Positions 52,331-64,000 of a DNA stretch of 64,000 bases are shown here, piece by piece. The notes beneath the pieces were generated by a model, which saw nothing but the letters and a program-made list of their open reading frames with translations, was not told the origin of the DNA and did not search any database. Source of the DNA: Enchytraeus crypticus (taxonomy: Eukaryota; Annelida; Clitellata; Enchytraeida; Enchytraeidae). The number at the start of each line of letters is the position of its first letter. Positions within the stretch are counted from its first letter, which is position 1. The translations under genes were made by a program, and so were the position numbers. Location: NCBI GenBank assembly GCA_905160935.1, contig CAJHZI010000766.1, positions 177,001-241,000 of the forward strand, given 5' to 3'.

Positions 52331-53481
52331 CCAGTAACGTATTTTGTTCCAGTAGCGTATTTTGTTAGCTGTAACAGTATTTGCATTTCTCGTTAATTAT
52401 ATGCTTTAAATAAATTTAAAAGTCTTTCATCGAAGTTAAAATAGTTTTAGTTGGCTATCGTACTAGTTTTGCATTTTGTTCGCCTAAGAGCGTTTCAAAA
52501 GTTTTGGGAGTTTTCTTGCAATCTTTATATAGTGCTTATCTCTCAACTTTAAATTTTACAGTTTGCTGAATGAGAATTTGTCAATTTTATTTTGTGAACT
52601 TTTTATTGTAGCCATATAAAACGTTTTTTCTTTGGAAGAGTCAAACGTTGTAGTTAGTTACCTTTATATCTAGCACTTGCCCATCGAATCGAGAGCACAA
52701 TAGTTTTAAACACAAAGAAACGTTAACAGGGTCAACGGTTAGGAAAAGAGAATGACCTAAGGTCATTATCACGTGACCGGTGGCAAACCTAAGCTTTACA
52801 TAAACATAGGCGTCCGATATGAGATGTTTTTATAATTTTATTAACCTAAATACTTATATGCTTAAAATCCTAAGCGTTTAGTATAAGAGATGCGTTTCTA
52901 AAATTTACATGAACATTAAATATATCCTACAAACAATAATGAGATGAACGGGAATACAGAAAGCGAAATTTTGATGGAAGATATTTTAGATACTCTAACC
53001 CAATTACTATAGCTGTAAGTTCAGTTAATACGAACGTTACTGGATTTTAATAGCAGGAATAGGTTATACCCCTACCTAACCGTAAACGGTATTTGTTCTT
53101 AAGAGGCGATTTAGTAGAACACAGATGAAAACAATGTGAAACAATTGAAGCAATTGTGAATTAACAATTGTTAAGTCAGAAGCCATATACTCCCAAGAGG
53201 AAGGCTACATGAAGGTTTGATAAACCTTTGTGTTTAGGTCAATTTTTTGATCAACGAATGGCATTTATTGAGTGTAAAATTATATTTTGAGTAGGAATTA
53301 ATACCTTAGATCTGCGATTGTCCTAACACGGACAATCGATGTTAAGAACTTCTATTTATTATAGCCCCGTATTTTATTTTCGAGTTTTCAGTAACGCGAA
53401 AAAAACTATTTTAGAAGCGATATTATGATATTTTAATTCAAGCTAAGTTCATTTTCTCTAAATTAATTAATATAGAAAATT

Positions 53482-54593
53482 GATAGAATCATTGGCGTAA
53501 CCACCGGAGGGAGACACGTCCCCCCAGAATTTAGACTGGGGGGGACCTGCATGCCAATGTCCCCCCAGAATTTAGGCTCAAATATATATACTTTATGTAA
53601 GAAATTTGCGTATTTTCAATGTCGCTCAATAACTGCATGTGTGAGTATTGCTAGCATTTATAGAGCCGTGCACGAATGGCAAACTGATACGCTTCCATGA
53701 TATTAATTAATGACATAGCTGTAGTTGTACTGTGTATGCTCGGCCATAGACTCCTATATTCTGTCACATACTTTAGTAGTATATAGGAGACTTTAGGGCT
53801 GAGCGACCGATGTTAAGTGAGTGTGACGAAATATGGGATAGTGCCAACTTGCCGATCTAAGCGGAATGAAACTATATTGGCCTACCTAGAGTTTGCGGCT
53901 GCACAGGCCTATTGTATCTTGAGAGGTCAACGTATCAACCATCGAAAATATTAAGCTTATGAAGTTTGGTACCATATAAATTCATATATAGTAAACCAAA
54001 TTCTGCATAATTGCATCATGGATAAATTTCTGTTAAGGACCCAGAAGCCACGTCTGGTAAGAATTAATGCATTACTAATTTCGATTTTGAATTATGAAAG
54101 TTGTAAATAAAATTTCATAGTATCATTCAGAGTTTTGTTAGAAAATCTCGAGGAATTTGCGCACGGCGCTGCTTCTACCGTGCAGGGCAAGGCCACTGCC
54201 AGTGGATCGATTTTTGAAAAGTAAAAGCTGGTAAAGGTAATGTTAACGTCAGTTTAGTCACTCGTTTAGTCACTAGCGATGTCAGTGACGGGCTAGCACA
54301 GGATTTGAACCCCTCACACACTGATCCGCGGTCGAGTACCTTACCGACATCGACACTGGTTCCAGCCAGTAGTTGTACTGTATATGCTAGTGAGACTAAG
54401 TTCCCCCCCCCCCTCCCAACCACTGCTCTTTCATACATATTTACACATAGAAATTACCATAAAAACAATGAAAATATAGTTTACTTTTTTCGGCGGGCCT
54501 AAGGGGAGGAAGACTCCCGCCCCCCCGTGGATACGCCAATGATTTGTGTCCCCCACCCAGATTTTCGTTCGTGGTTACGCCTATGGATAGAAT
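53482..54593. mobile_element. hAT-like DNA transposon with nested SINE and second end
   Basis: Element 53490-54585, flanked by the 8-bp duplication GATAGAAT (53482-53489 and 54586-54593). The termini are CATTGGCGTAACCAC (left) and CATAGGCGTAACCAC (right, reverse complement). 54018-54057 reads MDKFLLRTQKPRL followed by a GTAAG donor, like the first exon of hAT transposases. A family A SINE sits at 54228-54378 (minus). An extra internal end, CATTGGCGTATCCACGGG on the minus strand (about 54525-54542), suggests one element inside another. Confidence 0.85.
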
Positions 54594-54669
54594 CAATTAT
54601 AAGCTTATACTTTTTTCGCTTTTATTTGTTTTGTTTGGCGTGAGATATCGGGAGATCATTGTTTTCCCG

Positions 54670-54955
54670 TGTTGTATCAGAGTTGTTTGAATAACAAATC
54701 AACCGGAGACTGCACGTGTCGTAGAAGGCGTCTAAAGCACTAATATCCAAACCAACGCCAGAATGGGCATTAGGTTGGTGAGCGCCTAGGCTACATTATA
54801 TGCTAAAAAAAATTTCTAAAACGAATGGAAGAGATTTTGATAGAGTATGGGGCAGAGTGGAATGGAGAACGTACATTCGTATCCCAACCATAGTTAAACT
54901 GGGATTTAAGGGATGATGATGATGATGCTGATGATGATAATGATGATGATTGTAC
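54670..54955 (+). repeat. Family B repeat with (GAT)n tail
   Basis: ACTGCACGTGTCGTAGAAGG then CTAAAGCACTAATATCCAAA, then CGTACATTCGTATCCCAACC and ATTTAAGGGATGATGATGAT. It is shared with 35305-35550, 58430-58600 and, reversed and truncated, 62295-62410. Confidence 0.8.
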
Positions 54956-55199
54956 GTTGTATCGGGAAGGGATTTGCGAAAAATCGCTTTGAAGAACAAA
55001 TTATATTCTGTTCGAAGCTCATCTAGTTCTATCTCCTACTGCCCAAGAATTAATATTTTTATAATTCTCTACCAAACCTAATGGGGTGGGAATATATTTT
55101 CCATATATCCTTGGATACGGCCATGTAACCTTGATAGGATTGGATGCTATGCACTTCCAGTCTTTCAGCGATGACCTTGAAGCCGATTACAATTCTCCC

Positions 55200-55319
55200 T
55201 CTCTATAGTTCTTTCTCTCTCTCTCCTAGTTCTGTCTCTCTCTCTCTCTTTCTCTTTTTCTCTCTATCTCTCCCTCCCTCTCCCTACCTTTCTCTCTCCC
55301 TCTCTCTCCCTCTCACTTC

Positions 55320-55367
<48 letters not shown>

Positions 55368-55370
55368 TAC
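55200..55370. repeat. CT-rich microsatellite with CA end
   Basis: Imperfect CT repeats ending in CACACACACACA. The only notable feature of 54960-56060. Confidence 0.9.
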
Positions 55371-56067
55371 ACCTTCAATGAAATCTTAATAGCCAATCAC
55401 TCTGCTCACTAATCTTATTTTGAACTGTCAGTGTAAAACGAACATTCTAATTTCTAAGCGGAGACGTATTAATTTCCGAGCTAATTATTTTGATTTCACG
55501 ACGTAATGAATGATCCAAGTCTTGTGATCTTGAATCATCATTCATTTACATTCAATCAACCTGTTATAAAATACTTCACGCTAAATGTAGTTACGCTGAT
55601 CCTATTGGCCGCACGATGCCAAGGTTGCTCTATAACGCGCCGCTGATAGATAGGCCTGGGCTTAAGAGGCTAAGGGCAGTGCGCTGCGGTAGGCCTATTG
55701 TACAGCCAGTGCGTGTTGACTATGTAGCCTAGGTAGTATTGTATTGCCTACATTGTAAGTAATTAATAACATTGTGCCTGTTTAAATGACACATTTTAAT
55801 TTTACTTAACAACTAGACGTGTATTAGTTTTTAATTTATATGCCGATAAGGTTCGTGAATTGTCTGTGCTTAAATATGATTTAACATTTTATAAAATGAC
55901 TATAATTTCGAGTAGTTCAGTTATTTACTAACAATTCGCACTTATTAATTATAGGTGCACATTAAAGGATAATAAAATCAATAGTAGCCCTGGTTGGGTT
56001 AACTAGGAGCAATAGTTTTAAATCAGGAATGACATGCTATAAGCCTGCAGGACATTAGCACAACTGG

Positions 56068-56205
56068 TCGGTGGCTTATCGGTTAGATGTACGGCTGCGG
56101 ACAGCAGATGCAGGGTTCAAATCACCGATGTTCTCGACCGTCACTGACGTGCTCTCGAACTGGAAACGGACGTCAAACTTGGCTTAAACTTTAGCTAGTA
56201 TGTAG
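56068..56205 (+). repeat. SINE with a third head on a family A-like body
   Basis: GGTCGGTGGCTTATCGGTTA (A box), ATGCAGGGTTCAAATCACCG (B box), then ACCGTCACTGACGTGCTCTC, GAAACGGACGTCAAACTTGG and a GCTTAAACTTTAGCT tail. Confidence 0.75.
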
Positions 56206-56388
56206 TTTAGTGAATCTGAATAGTTAAATTAGTCAATTTAGATTTTCGAAATAATATTTAGAACTCATCATGCATATGTACCGGTTATGTTGGATAAATT
56301 AAATTATATTGTTGTAGTGTAGGTATGTGTTGACACGCTTAGTACATCCTTATTCTGTATAGAATTCACTTCATTAGGTGTACATATG

Positions 56389-56392
<4 letters not shown>

Positions 56393-56465
<73 letters not shown>

Positions 56466-57222
56466 CTGGGGCAAAAGAAATCCCCTAGCGAAATCTCAAG
56501 AACTTAATAAGAAAACTCAAAATATCTCTACGAAATTTACGGAGCTTCTAGGGGAGGAATTTCTGCTTATATCCTGCAAATTTGATGAAAATCTATGGAG
56601 CAGGAAAAATATTACAGCGTTTCTACGAAGAAAGTGCAAAATCAGTTTTAACAAGGCTTTTTTACCAAAAGTCTTAATAACTTGGACAAAATTCAAAATA
56701 ATTTTACAAAATGTTCGGAGCTTCCAGAGGAGGAATTTCTACACATATCCTGCAAATTTGGTGAAAATATATTCAGAATAACAAAAATACAGCGTTTCTT
56801 CAAAAAAAATGTTAAAATCAATTTTAACAAGGCTTTTTTAAGCAAAAGTACCTGGCATTTTCTTAATTTTTTAGGAATAATTTTAACAGAAGAATGAATT
56901 TTAAGCATCTTTTATTGGAGTAGCTAACAAGGTAGTGCAGGCTTAAACTCCATCACTTAAGTAAACGGCCCTTTTCAGTCAGGCTCGTTATTATCTTTAA
57001 AAGGAACGACTGACATTTCGAAAAGCCTCGTTAAAATTGATTTTAGCATTTTTCTCCTAGAAATGCTGTAATTTCGTAACTAATGAAAATAATATTTTCA
57101 TCAAATTTGCAGGATATAAGCAGAAATTCCTCCCATAGAAGCTCCGTAAATTTTGCAGAGATATTTTGAGTTTTCTTAAAGTTGTTGAGATTTCGCTAGG
57201 GGATTATTTTTTTTGACCCCAG

Positions 57223-57263
<41 letters not shown>

Positions 57264-57265
57264 AA

Positions 57266-57355
<90 letters not shown>
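56393..57355. mobile_element. Tc1/mariner-type foldback element inside a TA tract
   Basis: Element 56462-57226 (765 bp) between TA dinucleotides and flanked on both sides by TA microsatellite (56393-56461; 57227-57330, then TG repeats). The ends read CAGACTGGGGCAAAAG and CAGACTGGGGTCAAAA. Inverted similarity continues for about 200 bp (AAATTTACGGAGCTTCT; TTTCTGCTTATATCCTGC). The left arm is itself duplicated in tandem (unit about 175 bp, GGAGGAATTTCT at about 56554 and 56729). No transposase. Confidence 0.88.
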
Positions 57356-57358
<3 letters not shown>

Positions 57359-57754
57359 AACTTATAACTGATGAGCGTGAATGGTGAAAGCCCATAGTTC
57401 TAAACCCCTCTTTACCGTCTGTAACAGTACGCGTGTTGCATCGAAACAAACGATAAGTCTAGTTTCATTCTATAAATATGTGCGCTGTTATTAATTAAAT
57501 AGTTAGAATTATTTGATGGTTGACTGGTGTAGGATTAGGCTAATCTGGTAGACCGTAGAACAGTGACCTACTGTGACCCTGACCCAATCCTTCTTAACAT
57601 TAACCAGATCATCAGTCCAGTTTAAGTAGCAGGTTCAATTTTCTTTTTAGTTTAGGTCAGTATTAGAACTTGGTGGTTCAACTTTGAAATACAGGCCTTC
57701 TGTAGATTCTAATATCTAACTAACGTCACCGTTGAAAGATTAATATCCTGTCAA

Positions 57755-57890
57755 TAATGTATTGGCTAGTTGTTTGCACACTAGACTTGTAAGCTGAGGT
57801 CTGCAGTTCACTACAAGCGTTTTCCACCAGTCAGTGCCTTCGAATGACTAAATTAGTGTTAACTTCTTAATTAACTGTTAGTTTTAACAT
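57755..57890 (+). repeat. Degenerate tRNA-like SINE
   Basis: TATTGGCTAGTTGTTTGCAC as A box, GAGGTCTGCAGTTCACTACA as B box, then CACCAGTCAGTGCCTTCGAA and GTGTTAACTTC. Confidence 0.5.
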
Positions 57891-58054
57891 TTATATCCCT
57901 TTAGCTCTAATCATTGACGCTCTTCAATCTTTATTTAAGCATTTGTGTATTTGGTTAATATTAGTCTATAGATATTACTTTTATAGTATGGACCATGTAT
58001 ATGATGTGGCCCATGAAAAAGATTAGCTGGACCCCGAAAAATACAAATAAAGAC

Positions 58055-58600
58055 GTCTTGAAGAGCGTTGATAATGCTATAGGAAATAGGAAGAAGAATT
58101 AGATAAGACACATTCCAAGTGGAGAAAGTTTACCAGAGGAGGTAATAGAAAATAGAACGGAAGGAAAGAGGTACAGAGGTAGACCGAGATTAGGAATGTT
58201 AGGTGTTTTAAAGATCCACTCATATGTGGATATGAAGAGGAAAACAGAAGACAGCGAAGAGGGGAGGCGCTATATACCATGGACCTGCCAGAAGGTAGTG
58301 CACTAAGAAAGAGAGAGAGAGATTATAGATGCTTACCTGTGTTGTGTCCTGGTTACCCGTGTTGTGTCCATTTAACCCGCTTTGTGTCCGGGTTACTCGA
58401 TTTGTGTCAGGGTTACTTGTGTTGCGTCGGGACCAGACCAAACGTGAACTGCATATGTCATAAAAGGCGACAAAGCACTAAGATCCAAACCCACGTCAGA
58501 AAGGGCATTTGGTTGGTGATCGCCGCACAGCGTAACTTCTTTCAATTGACGCGCAGCATAACAGAGTGCACTAAATACCGTCCCTAACATATCGCTGAGG
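58055..58600 (+). mobile_element. RTE-type LINE 3' end, telomere-like minisatellite and family B piece
   Basis: 58055-58318 encodes the same LINE C-terminus as 51832 (VIENRTEGKRYRGRPRLGML) and ends ATGGACCTGCCAGAAGG, AGTGCACTAAG and a short GA tail. Next comes a minisatellite of about 20 bp with GTGTTGTGTCCGGGTTAC-type units (58333-58428), then a family B piece (58430-58600, TAAAAGGCGACAAAGCACTA). Confidence 0.8.
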
Positions 58601-58619
58601 AGTCACTCAGCTGTAAAGT

Positions 58620-60597
58620 AAAAAAGAAAAGCAGCAAGATACGGTTCGGCTAGGTGTCGGATCCATAGCCTCTTGCTTATTTGGTCCAACTAACTGTACT
58701 CAGCCATCCGTACATTACAATTGTACCGTACAGTTAGTACTTTGCGGGTGACCACCTTGAGAGACCGAGTGCTGATAGCTTTGAATGAAAAATATGATGT
58801 ATGAACGGATGTATATTTATTTGTACTTAGTTACTTTGCATCCGATGTTTGTGAGATGGTGTTGAGTTGATCAACTCTTGAATTCTGTATTTGCAATGTA
58901 AATAACGTCAACATGCTAACAACGCTACTGGCTGTGACATTTCGGTGAATGAAAGGCCTAGGCTGCTGTAGGCTGTGAAGGCAACGAAGAGATCGTGGAT
59001 GAAGTAAAGAAATCGATGAATTGAGGATCGAGAAATATATATAAGACCGAAACTCAGAATGAGTGTATACCCTTACATCTTTCATCAGATCCCATTTCGG
59101 CATAAAACGCACTCATCTGGGGGGGGAGGGGTGGGCTGGGGGGATAGACAGATCTACTGCCATAATTATTAGCCTGACGACAGGCCTATCGAGTAGTCAG
59201 TCGATGATTTGTTTGGCGAGTGGTTATCTTTAGCTTCTAGTGGTTGCTCTGATGTTCGGCTTTTTTCCTGCTCTTATGAGGATGTGTGAGATGCTAGGTC
59301 AAGGTCATATAGAGAAGCTGTGCGGTCAAGTTTTATACGAAAATATGAAGGAGAAATAAGGGGTCCATCCGATGACCCGATTCCTAAAAGAAATTTTGGA
59401 TTCAGTGCAGGACCACGAAATTGTATTTTTTATTGACAATTACGTTGGTAGTTAAGTTTGAGTTTACAATACTTCAGTTTACTAGTATTTTAAATACTAC
59501 AGTTGTGTATAGCTATAGGCCTTTTAGCCCTTGTTTGTAAACAGCTATGACCAGCTGACGGTCAATGGTAATGTCTGCACGTGATTTGTGTTGTATAGAA
59601 TTTCTCACCCTGTTAGTAAGCGGATTATATGTACTACGTTTGGCTGGATAGCTTGGGCAGATTAATGAGATATTCACTATCATACTAATTGCCATATTCA
59701 TTACCATATGAATTGCGAGAAAATGCAAAGAAATTTATTAACGGTTGCTCATTCTTCTAATGCTTCTAATGCCAAAATGATAATGTTACATGCTCTTAAA
59801 TATATAAATAGAAATTGTTAGATGTATTGATCTGTGTTCATAAATATAAAATAGTTTAAAATAATTTAAGGCGCATCACATCGATATCTCAATATTTCGT
59901 TAAATTTTAGGTTTATAGATGTAGTAAGCGTTGTTACAGGTGTAACTGGGCAAAGCATAGAAATTGACTGAAAATATTTGTTATTAAAATAGGTAGAACC
60001 CTCAGTGAATCAATGTACTATTGACAGAACCCAACACATCTCTTAACTCTTAACTCGTAGGTATTTCTACGGGAATTTATTTTCATGGTATTTGGGGTTT
60101 GGCCTTTAAAAGGGCCTTTTTCATGTTGCTCATGCAATTGTAGGCCTACCATTTATTTGCATATACGCAATCAGAGTGATCAACTTCTCAAACTCACTTC
60201 TTCATGTTGTATACGGTCTAGTAATCAATTGTTGCATGTTTTTGATTCGTTACAGATTGGACATATTGTGTGCTGGCTCAGTTACTATTTCTCTCTGGTC
60301 AACAGCTTGCCGTTCATTCATGTAGTCACATTGTCATCTGTGACACGGCTGAGTGGATTACAGAGTGTACCACCACCGCTATTCTCTCTGAACGGTGAAT
60401 CTTTTATCTACTGTACACTGTGATCTATGCGATCTTCTAGGAGCGCTGTTATATCTTCATCAGGGACTGAAAATTGATAGACTTTGATATCGATCAACAT
60501 TGGATAAACAGTACTGCAATTTACTTGATAGTCTTGCTAACCCTGTTTCTGTTTCCAATTTAGTAATCTGATATAATTTAGGATACGACACTCGACC
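58620..60597. other. Upstream flank of the ZIP gene
   Basis: A reversed tRNA-like SINE head at about 58640-58720 (CTTGCTTATTTGGTCCAACT). No other repeat or gene is recognised. Two possible acceptors (AATTTAG) lie within 40 bases before the ATG, so the 5' UTR may be spliced. No TATA box stands out. Confidence 0.45.
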
Positions 60598-63113
60598 ATG
60601 GAGCCGTGGTTGACGAAGGTTTTAACACTCCTGCTAACTCTTGGGGCTACGCTGATAGCCGGCTTGCTGCCCATCAAACTCATAACATTCCTTAAACCGG
60701 CCGCCGGTAGCGGGAACGAATCTCGGAGTCGGCTACGAGCTGAAACAATTCTCAGTTATCTAAACTGCTTCTCGGGCGGGGTTTTCCTCGCCGTCACCAT
60801 GCTGCATCTTCTGCCGGACGTTCAACACGACTTCCAGGGTGTCTTCAAATCCATCGAACAGGAAACGGACTTTCCCATGGCGGAATTTGTCGCCTGTTTG
60901 GGTTTCTTTATCGTCATGCTCATTGAGAATCTGATAGTTCAGTATCAGCGAAGCAACGCGATCATTAAACCGGTTTCAACTAGTTCAGTGAGGATTGATG
61001 TGGATCCTGTGGGATCCATTGAGGAAGCTTTGCCGATAGTCGACTCTTATCACGGCGAAACGAATTATCAGACGGGATCGGATTCTGGAGTAACAGATGG
61101 AACCGGTCGAAGGGAAAGCTCGACAAGAATGCCTTCCAGCCAGAGGCAAGTTCCCTACGGATCCATGGAGCATGCTTGCCACAGCGACCTTCAGCAGAAC
61201 TCTGAGAGGCGTTACTCCAGCGAGGAGAGCGAGTCGCCTCCAAGTCCCAGAAGGGATTCAGCCCGAAGGCACCGTGACGCTAGGACCAGTAGCGGAACGA
61301 TGGCTAGATATGAGTCCCTGCCTACCAGCGGTTTGGAAAGCAATCGTTTCCAGCGACAGTGGTCGCATGGAAGTCTGGCGGATGACATTGTAGAAGCGAA
61401 ACCGGACGGGGAACATTCCCATGACGGCGGAAATTCCCACGAGCACTCCCACGGGCTTGTGGTGGACACGGATGGGAAGGTTCACTCCCTACGATCTCTT
61501 GTCCTGCTCATCGCTCTCTCCATTCACACGATCTTCGAGGGAATGGCTCTCGGATTGCAGGAGTCCACTGGAAAGGTAGGAATCTGTCTGATAAGTTATC
61601 TCTATTGTGAGTTAGGATGTATTATGCAATAAATTTTATTTACATTATTTTGCAATAAATTTTATTTACATTATTTCCTTAGTGAATCGTGATAATACTT
61701 GTTTAAGAAATATTAAAATCATTGATTTTGTATATAGAGTATAATAGTGCCCCTGAGCAGCGGCTAAATAGCCTCCAGTTTTAATTTAATATTTATTAAT
61801 TATTATTAAGCTGAATTGACATATTCTAAGGAGATATTGGCTACTTCTTTAGGATATATAGTCAATTCAATTTCAATTTATCACAGCGTATAAAATAAGA
61901 AATCAGACACGACAAAAGGTACATTACAAAGTAGCATGCATGTGTGAAGCGGTAATAAAGGCTAAAAGGTTAGCACTTAAATATTATGCAATTATATGAA
62001 AATAAAATTACCATAATTATATTGGCCATCAGGCTAGTCGTCGTGTGACTTCGTATATCTTCCAACTTACAAGCAAAATATTCGTTTATGAATTCTGACA
62101 CAAAGCAAAAATAGGTGCCACAAATCAAAACAAAACCAGTTAAATGAGAGAGAGAGAGAGAGAAAGAGAGAAAGAGAGGGAGAGAGAGAACTGTGTTTAT
62201 TAATTTAACGAGGTTGGGTCTTTAAAATATACTTGTACGATCAACATTCATACTGTGCAATAGCAAAGGAACTGACAATTGTACAAGATTATGAAATATC
62301 ATCATCATCATCATCCCTCAAATCCCAGCTCAACCAGGGTCGGGATACAAATAGACAGTCGCAAATCCTATCTGTCCCACACCGCACCACCAGCCAATCC
62401 CCTATTTAGATTATGAAATATACAACTATTATATATGAATCTTCACTAATTAAGAAATGGCTGCAAAGTAACAATTTAACAAATTATGTATTCAGAGGTA
62501 GAAAATTGTAGTTATAATTCGAGAATAATATATTCTGTAATTTATTAAGTTGTTTATCCACGTGCATTTATAATAAGTCCTGACATTTACATATACTTTG
62601 GACTGATTTTCTGGATTTTGGAATTTGCACGGTTTTTGGACCTTCTTTTTGCTTTTTGATTTTGTCTCAATAGTGCTCGATGTTGTCATTGATAACTGTA
62701 GCACTCTAATTGTTATTATTATTATTATTTTTACTTTTCTGCAGGTATGGACACTGTTCATAGCCATCATCGTTCACAAGGTTATCATGGCTTTCACTGT
62801 AGGACTTCGCTTTATCGAGAGCCTACGCTCTGTGCGCACAACAGTCCTCTACGTCATCATCTTCTCCATTACGTCACCGATAGGTATCGGTATAGGCCTG
62901 CTCGTGTCGGAGACGGGCAGTAACGGCTTCGAGACGACGGTGATCAGCGCAGTGCTTCAGGGAGTGGCCACAGGCACCTTCCTCTACGTCACCTTCTTTG
63001 AGGTCCTCCTCGAGGAGATGACCAACAATCAGAACAGTGGCAAGGTGCTCGCTGTTATCATCGGGTTCTCCTGCATTACACTGCTGGAGCTGTTCGGAGA
63101 ACATGATGACTAA
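60598..63113 (+). CDS. ZIP1/ZIP3-like zinc transporter (SLC39 family)
   Basis: Exons 60598-61575 and 62745-63113, phase 0, GT-AG, 448 residues. ZIP proteins carry zinc or iron into the cytosol across the plasma or organelle membrane. Eight membrane segments are visible: about 7-31, 49-75, 93-117, 298-322, 327-349, then TTVLYVIIFSITSPIGIGIG, VLQGVATGTFLYVTFFEVLL and KVLAVIIGFSCITLL. TM4 has SIHTIFEGMALG (H310, E314) and TM5 VHKVIMAF (H337), the metal-binding pair of the family, in the order of human ZIP1 and ZIP3. The cytosolic loop (118-297) is long and Ser/Arg-rich, with a His cluster (GEHSHDGGNSHEHSHG), the usual metal-sensing site. The ATG has a good context (ACCATGG). Subfamily is likely; ortholog number is not fixed. 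Confidence 0.93.
61576..62744. other. ZIP intron with GA tract, family B and family C repeats
   Basis: GA tract 62143-62190; a reversed truncated family B piece (about 62295-62410, with an (ATC)n end); a family C copy at about 62585-62735 (GTGCTCGATGTTGTCATTGA, AACTGTAGCACTCTAATTGT) whose TTA tract ends 15 bases before the exon 2 acceptor. Confidence 0.75.
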
Positions 63114-63275
63114 AGGTCAACGTGATGACTGGTGATGACTAATGGCCAACGTGATGACTGGTGATGACTAATGGCCAACGTTTTGACTAATGATGACTAT
63201 TGGCCAACATTATAACTAATTATCAACGTGATGACTAATGGCCAATGTGATGATTAATGGCCAACGTGATATCTA
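63105..63275 (+). repeat. Tandem repeat starting at the ZIP stop codon
   Basis: Units of about 30 bp on GATGACTAATGGCCAACGTG, the first beginning in the last codons (GAT GAC TAA). About six copies, decaying downstream. 63276-64000 shows nothing else and no AATAAA, so the 3' end of the transcript is not visible. Confidence 0.85.
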
Positions 63276-64000
63276 GTGGCGAAGTAGGAGCTCAGTGCTG
63301 GAGTTGTGAAGAAGCTATGCTAGGAGGAAGTGTATCGAGTCGTTTAGTGTCATTGGGCCGCCCTGAAGCCGATGATGAAGGGGTTTAGAAAGAATTAGGC
63401 TTTTGTGGTCTCTAGGAATTTAGCAAGATTCACTGATTCATTTCCATTTAAAGAATTAGTTAAATTCTTTAAAATACGTCTTAACCTTGTTTATTTTATC
63501 TTGTCGAAGGCTGCATGACGCATCTCGGTTTTGCAAATGCATGGTCTGTGATTTTGATATAACTATTGCGTTTGAAACGATTTTAAGATTCGTGAGCAAA
63601 TTGTAAACTGGAATTATTGCTTGAAACCGTCATTTCAACGACTCATTTTTCGTTCAGTGGCGATTAATCGTTTTGGCTTTGACTCATTATTTTGAAGATG
63701 AACTGGGTTGATGAACTTGCGTGACGCTTCTACTAACGTCGATCTTTCTAGAACATTATAATTTGGGGCCATGAACAAGCGTTTAACCAACCCTCTGATC
63801 TTGAGTCATTGGGGGTAGTTTTATATAACATTCAGGCATTTATTATATATTTACCTATTTTTCCATTGGCTATTTAGCTTTTTGAGAGATATCTAGACAA
63901 TAGTCAATCTTTTCATGTAGATAATTTTTTGAACTTTACTTTGTGTTTCATATTTTATTATCGTGTAATATTGTAACGCATAGGTATTAGTTATTGGTGC

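Noticed and set aside
56386-56908. Frame of 131 residues beginning with Tyr-Ile repeats, plus overlapping frames
   Set aside because: TA microsatellite running into a non-coding foldback element; no protein motif.
58333-58428. Telomere-like GGTTAC repeats
   Set aside because: The unit is about 20 bp with mixed sequence, not a short telomeric repeat; treated as a minisatellite.
60085-60423. 112-residue frame upstream of ZIP
   Set aside because: No motif, no plausible context, Cys/Ser-rich chance composition; it ends well before the ZIP ATG and does not splice obviously into it.

Overview
The window is nuclear DNA from an invertebrate animal. It is AT-rich, its genes are split by spliceosomal introns (GT-AG, one GC-AG), and it is full of tRNA-headed SINEs, LINEs, hAT and Tc1/mariner elements and microsatellites. 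Words such as TACATGTA and AGGCCTA recur, as they do in molluscs and other lophotrochozoans. I lean to a lophotrochozoan, possibly a mollusc, with low confidence. No retrovirus, LTR element or Polinton was recognised.

Four protein genes can be read exon by exon. (1) DPH2, plus strand, 1423-10987, 7 coding exons, 532 residues: an iron-sulfur subunit of the first step of diphthamide synthesis. (2) A DNMT3-type de novo DNA methyltransferase, plus strand, 13900-36310, 18 coding exons, 1346 residues: a long disordered N-terminus, then PWWP, ADD and a full catalytic domain. (3) A beta-tubulin, minus strand, 38887-43550, 6 coding exons, 443 residues, with a TATA box. (4) A ZIP1/ZIP3-like (SLC39) metal transporter, plus strand, 60598-63113, 2 coding exons, 448 residues. 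DPH2 and DNMT3 lie head to tail, DNMT3 and tubulin converge, and tubulin and ZIP diverge across about 17 kb of repeat-rich DNA. The four do not form a pathway.

Introns and spacers hold at least ten copies of a tRNA-headed SINE and several SINEs with other tRNA-like heads that seem to share its body. There are two hAT-like elements with 8-bp target duplications, a mariner-like element with a decayed transposase, a 765-bp Tc1/mariner-type foldback inside a TA tract, and 5'-truncated LINEs, two of them with clear 12-bp target duplications.

The most unusual signal is a recurring pattern in three genes. The splice acceptor plus the first bases of an exon are copied in tandem back into the intron just upstream. 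It is seen in DPH2 intron 5 (1 extra copy), DNMT3 intron 11 (2) and beta-tubulin introns 1, 3, 4 and 5 (about 7, 2, 1 and 3). Nearly every copy keeps an AG acceptor. The decoys checked at DPH2, DNMT3 and tubulin intron 1 run into a stop within roughly 1-22 codons. The tubulin intron 3 copies instead remain open and differ from the exon mostly by synonymous changes.
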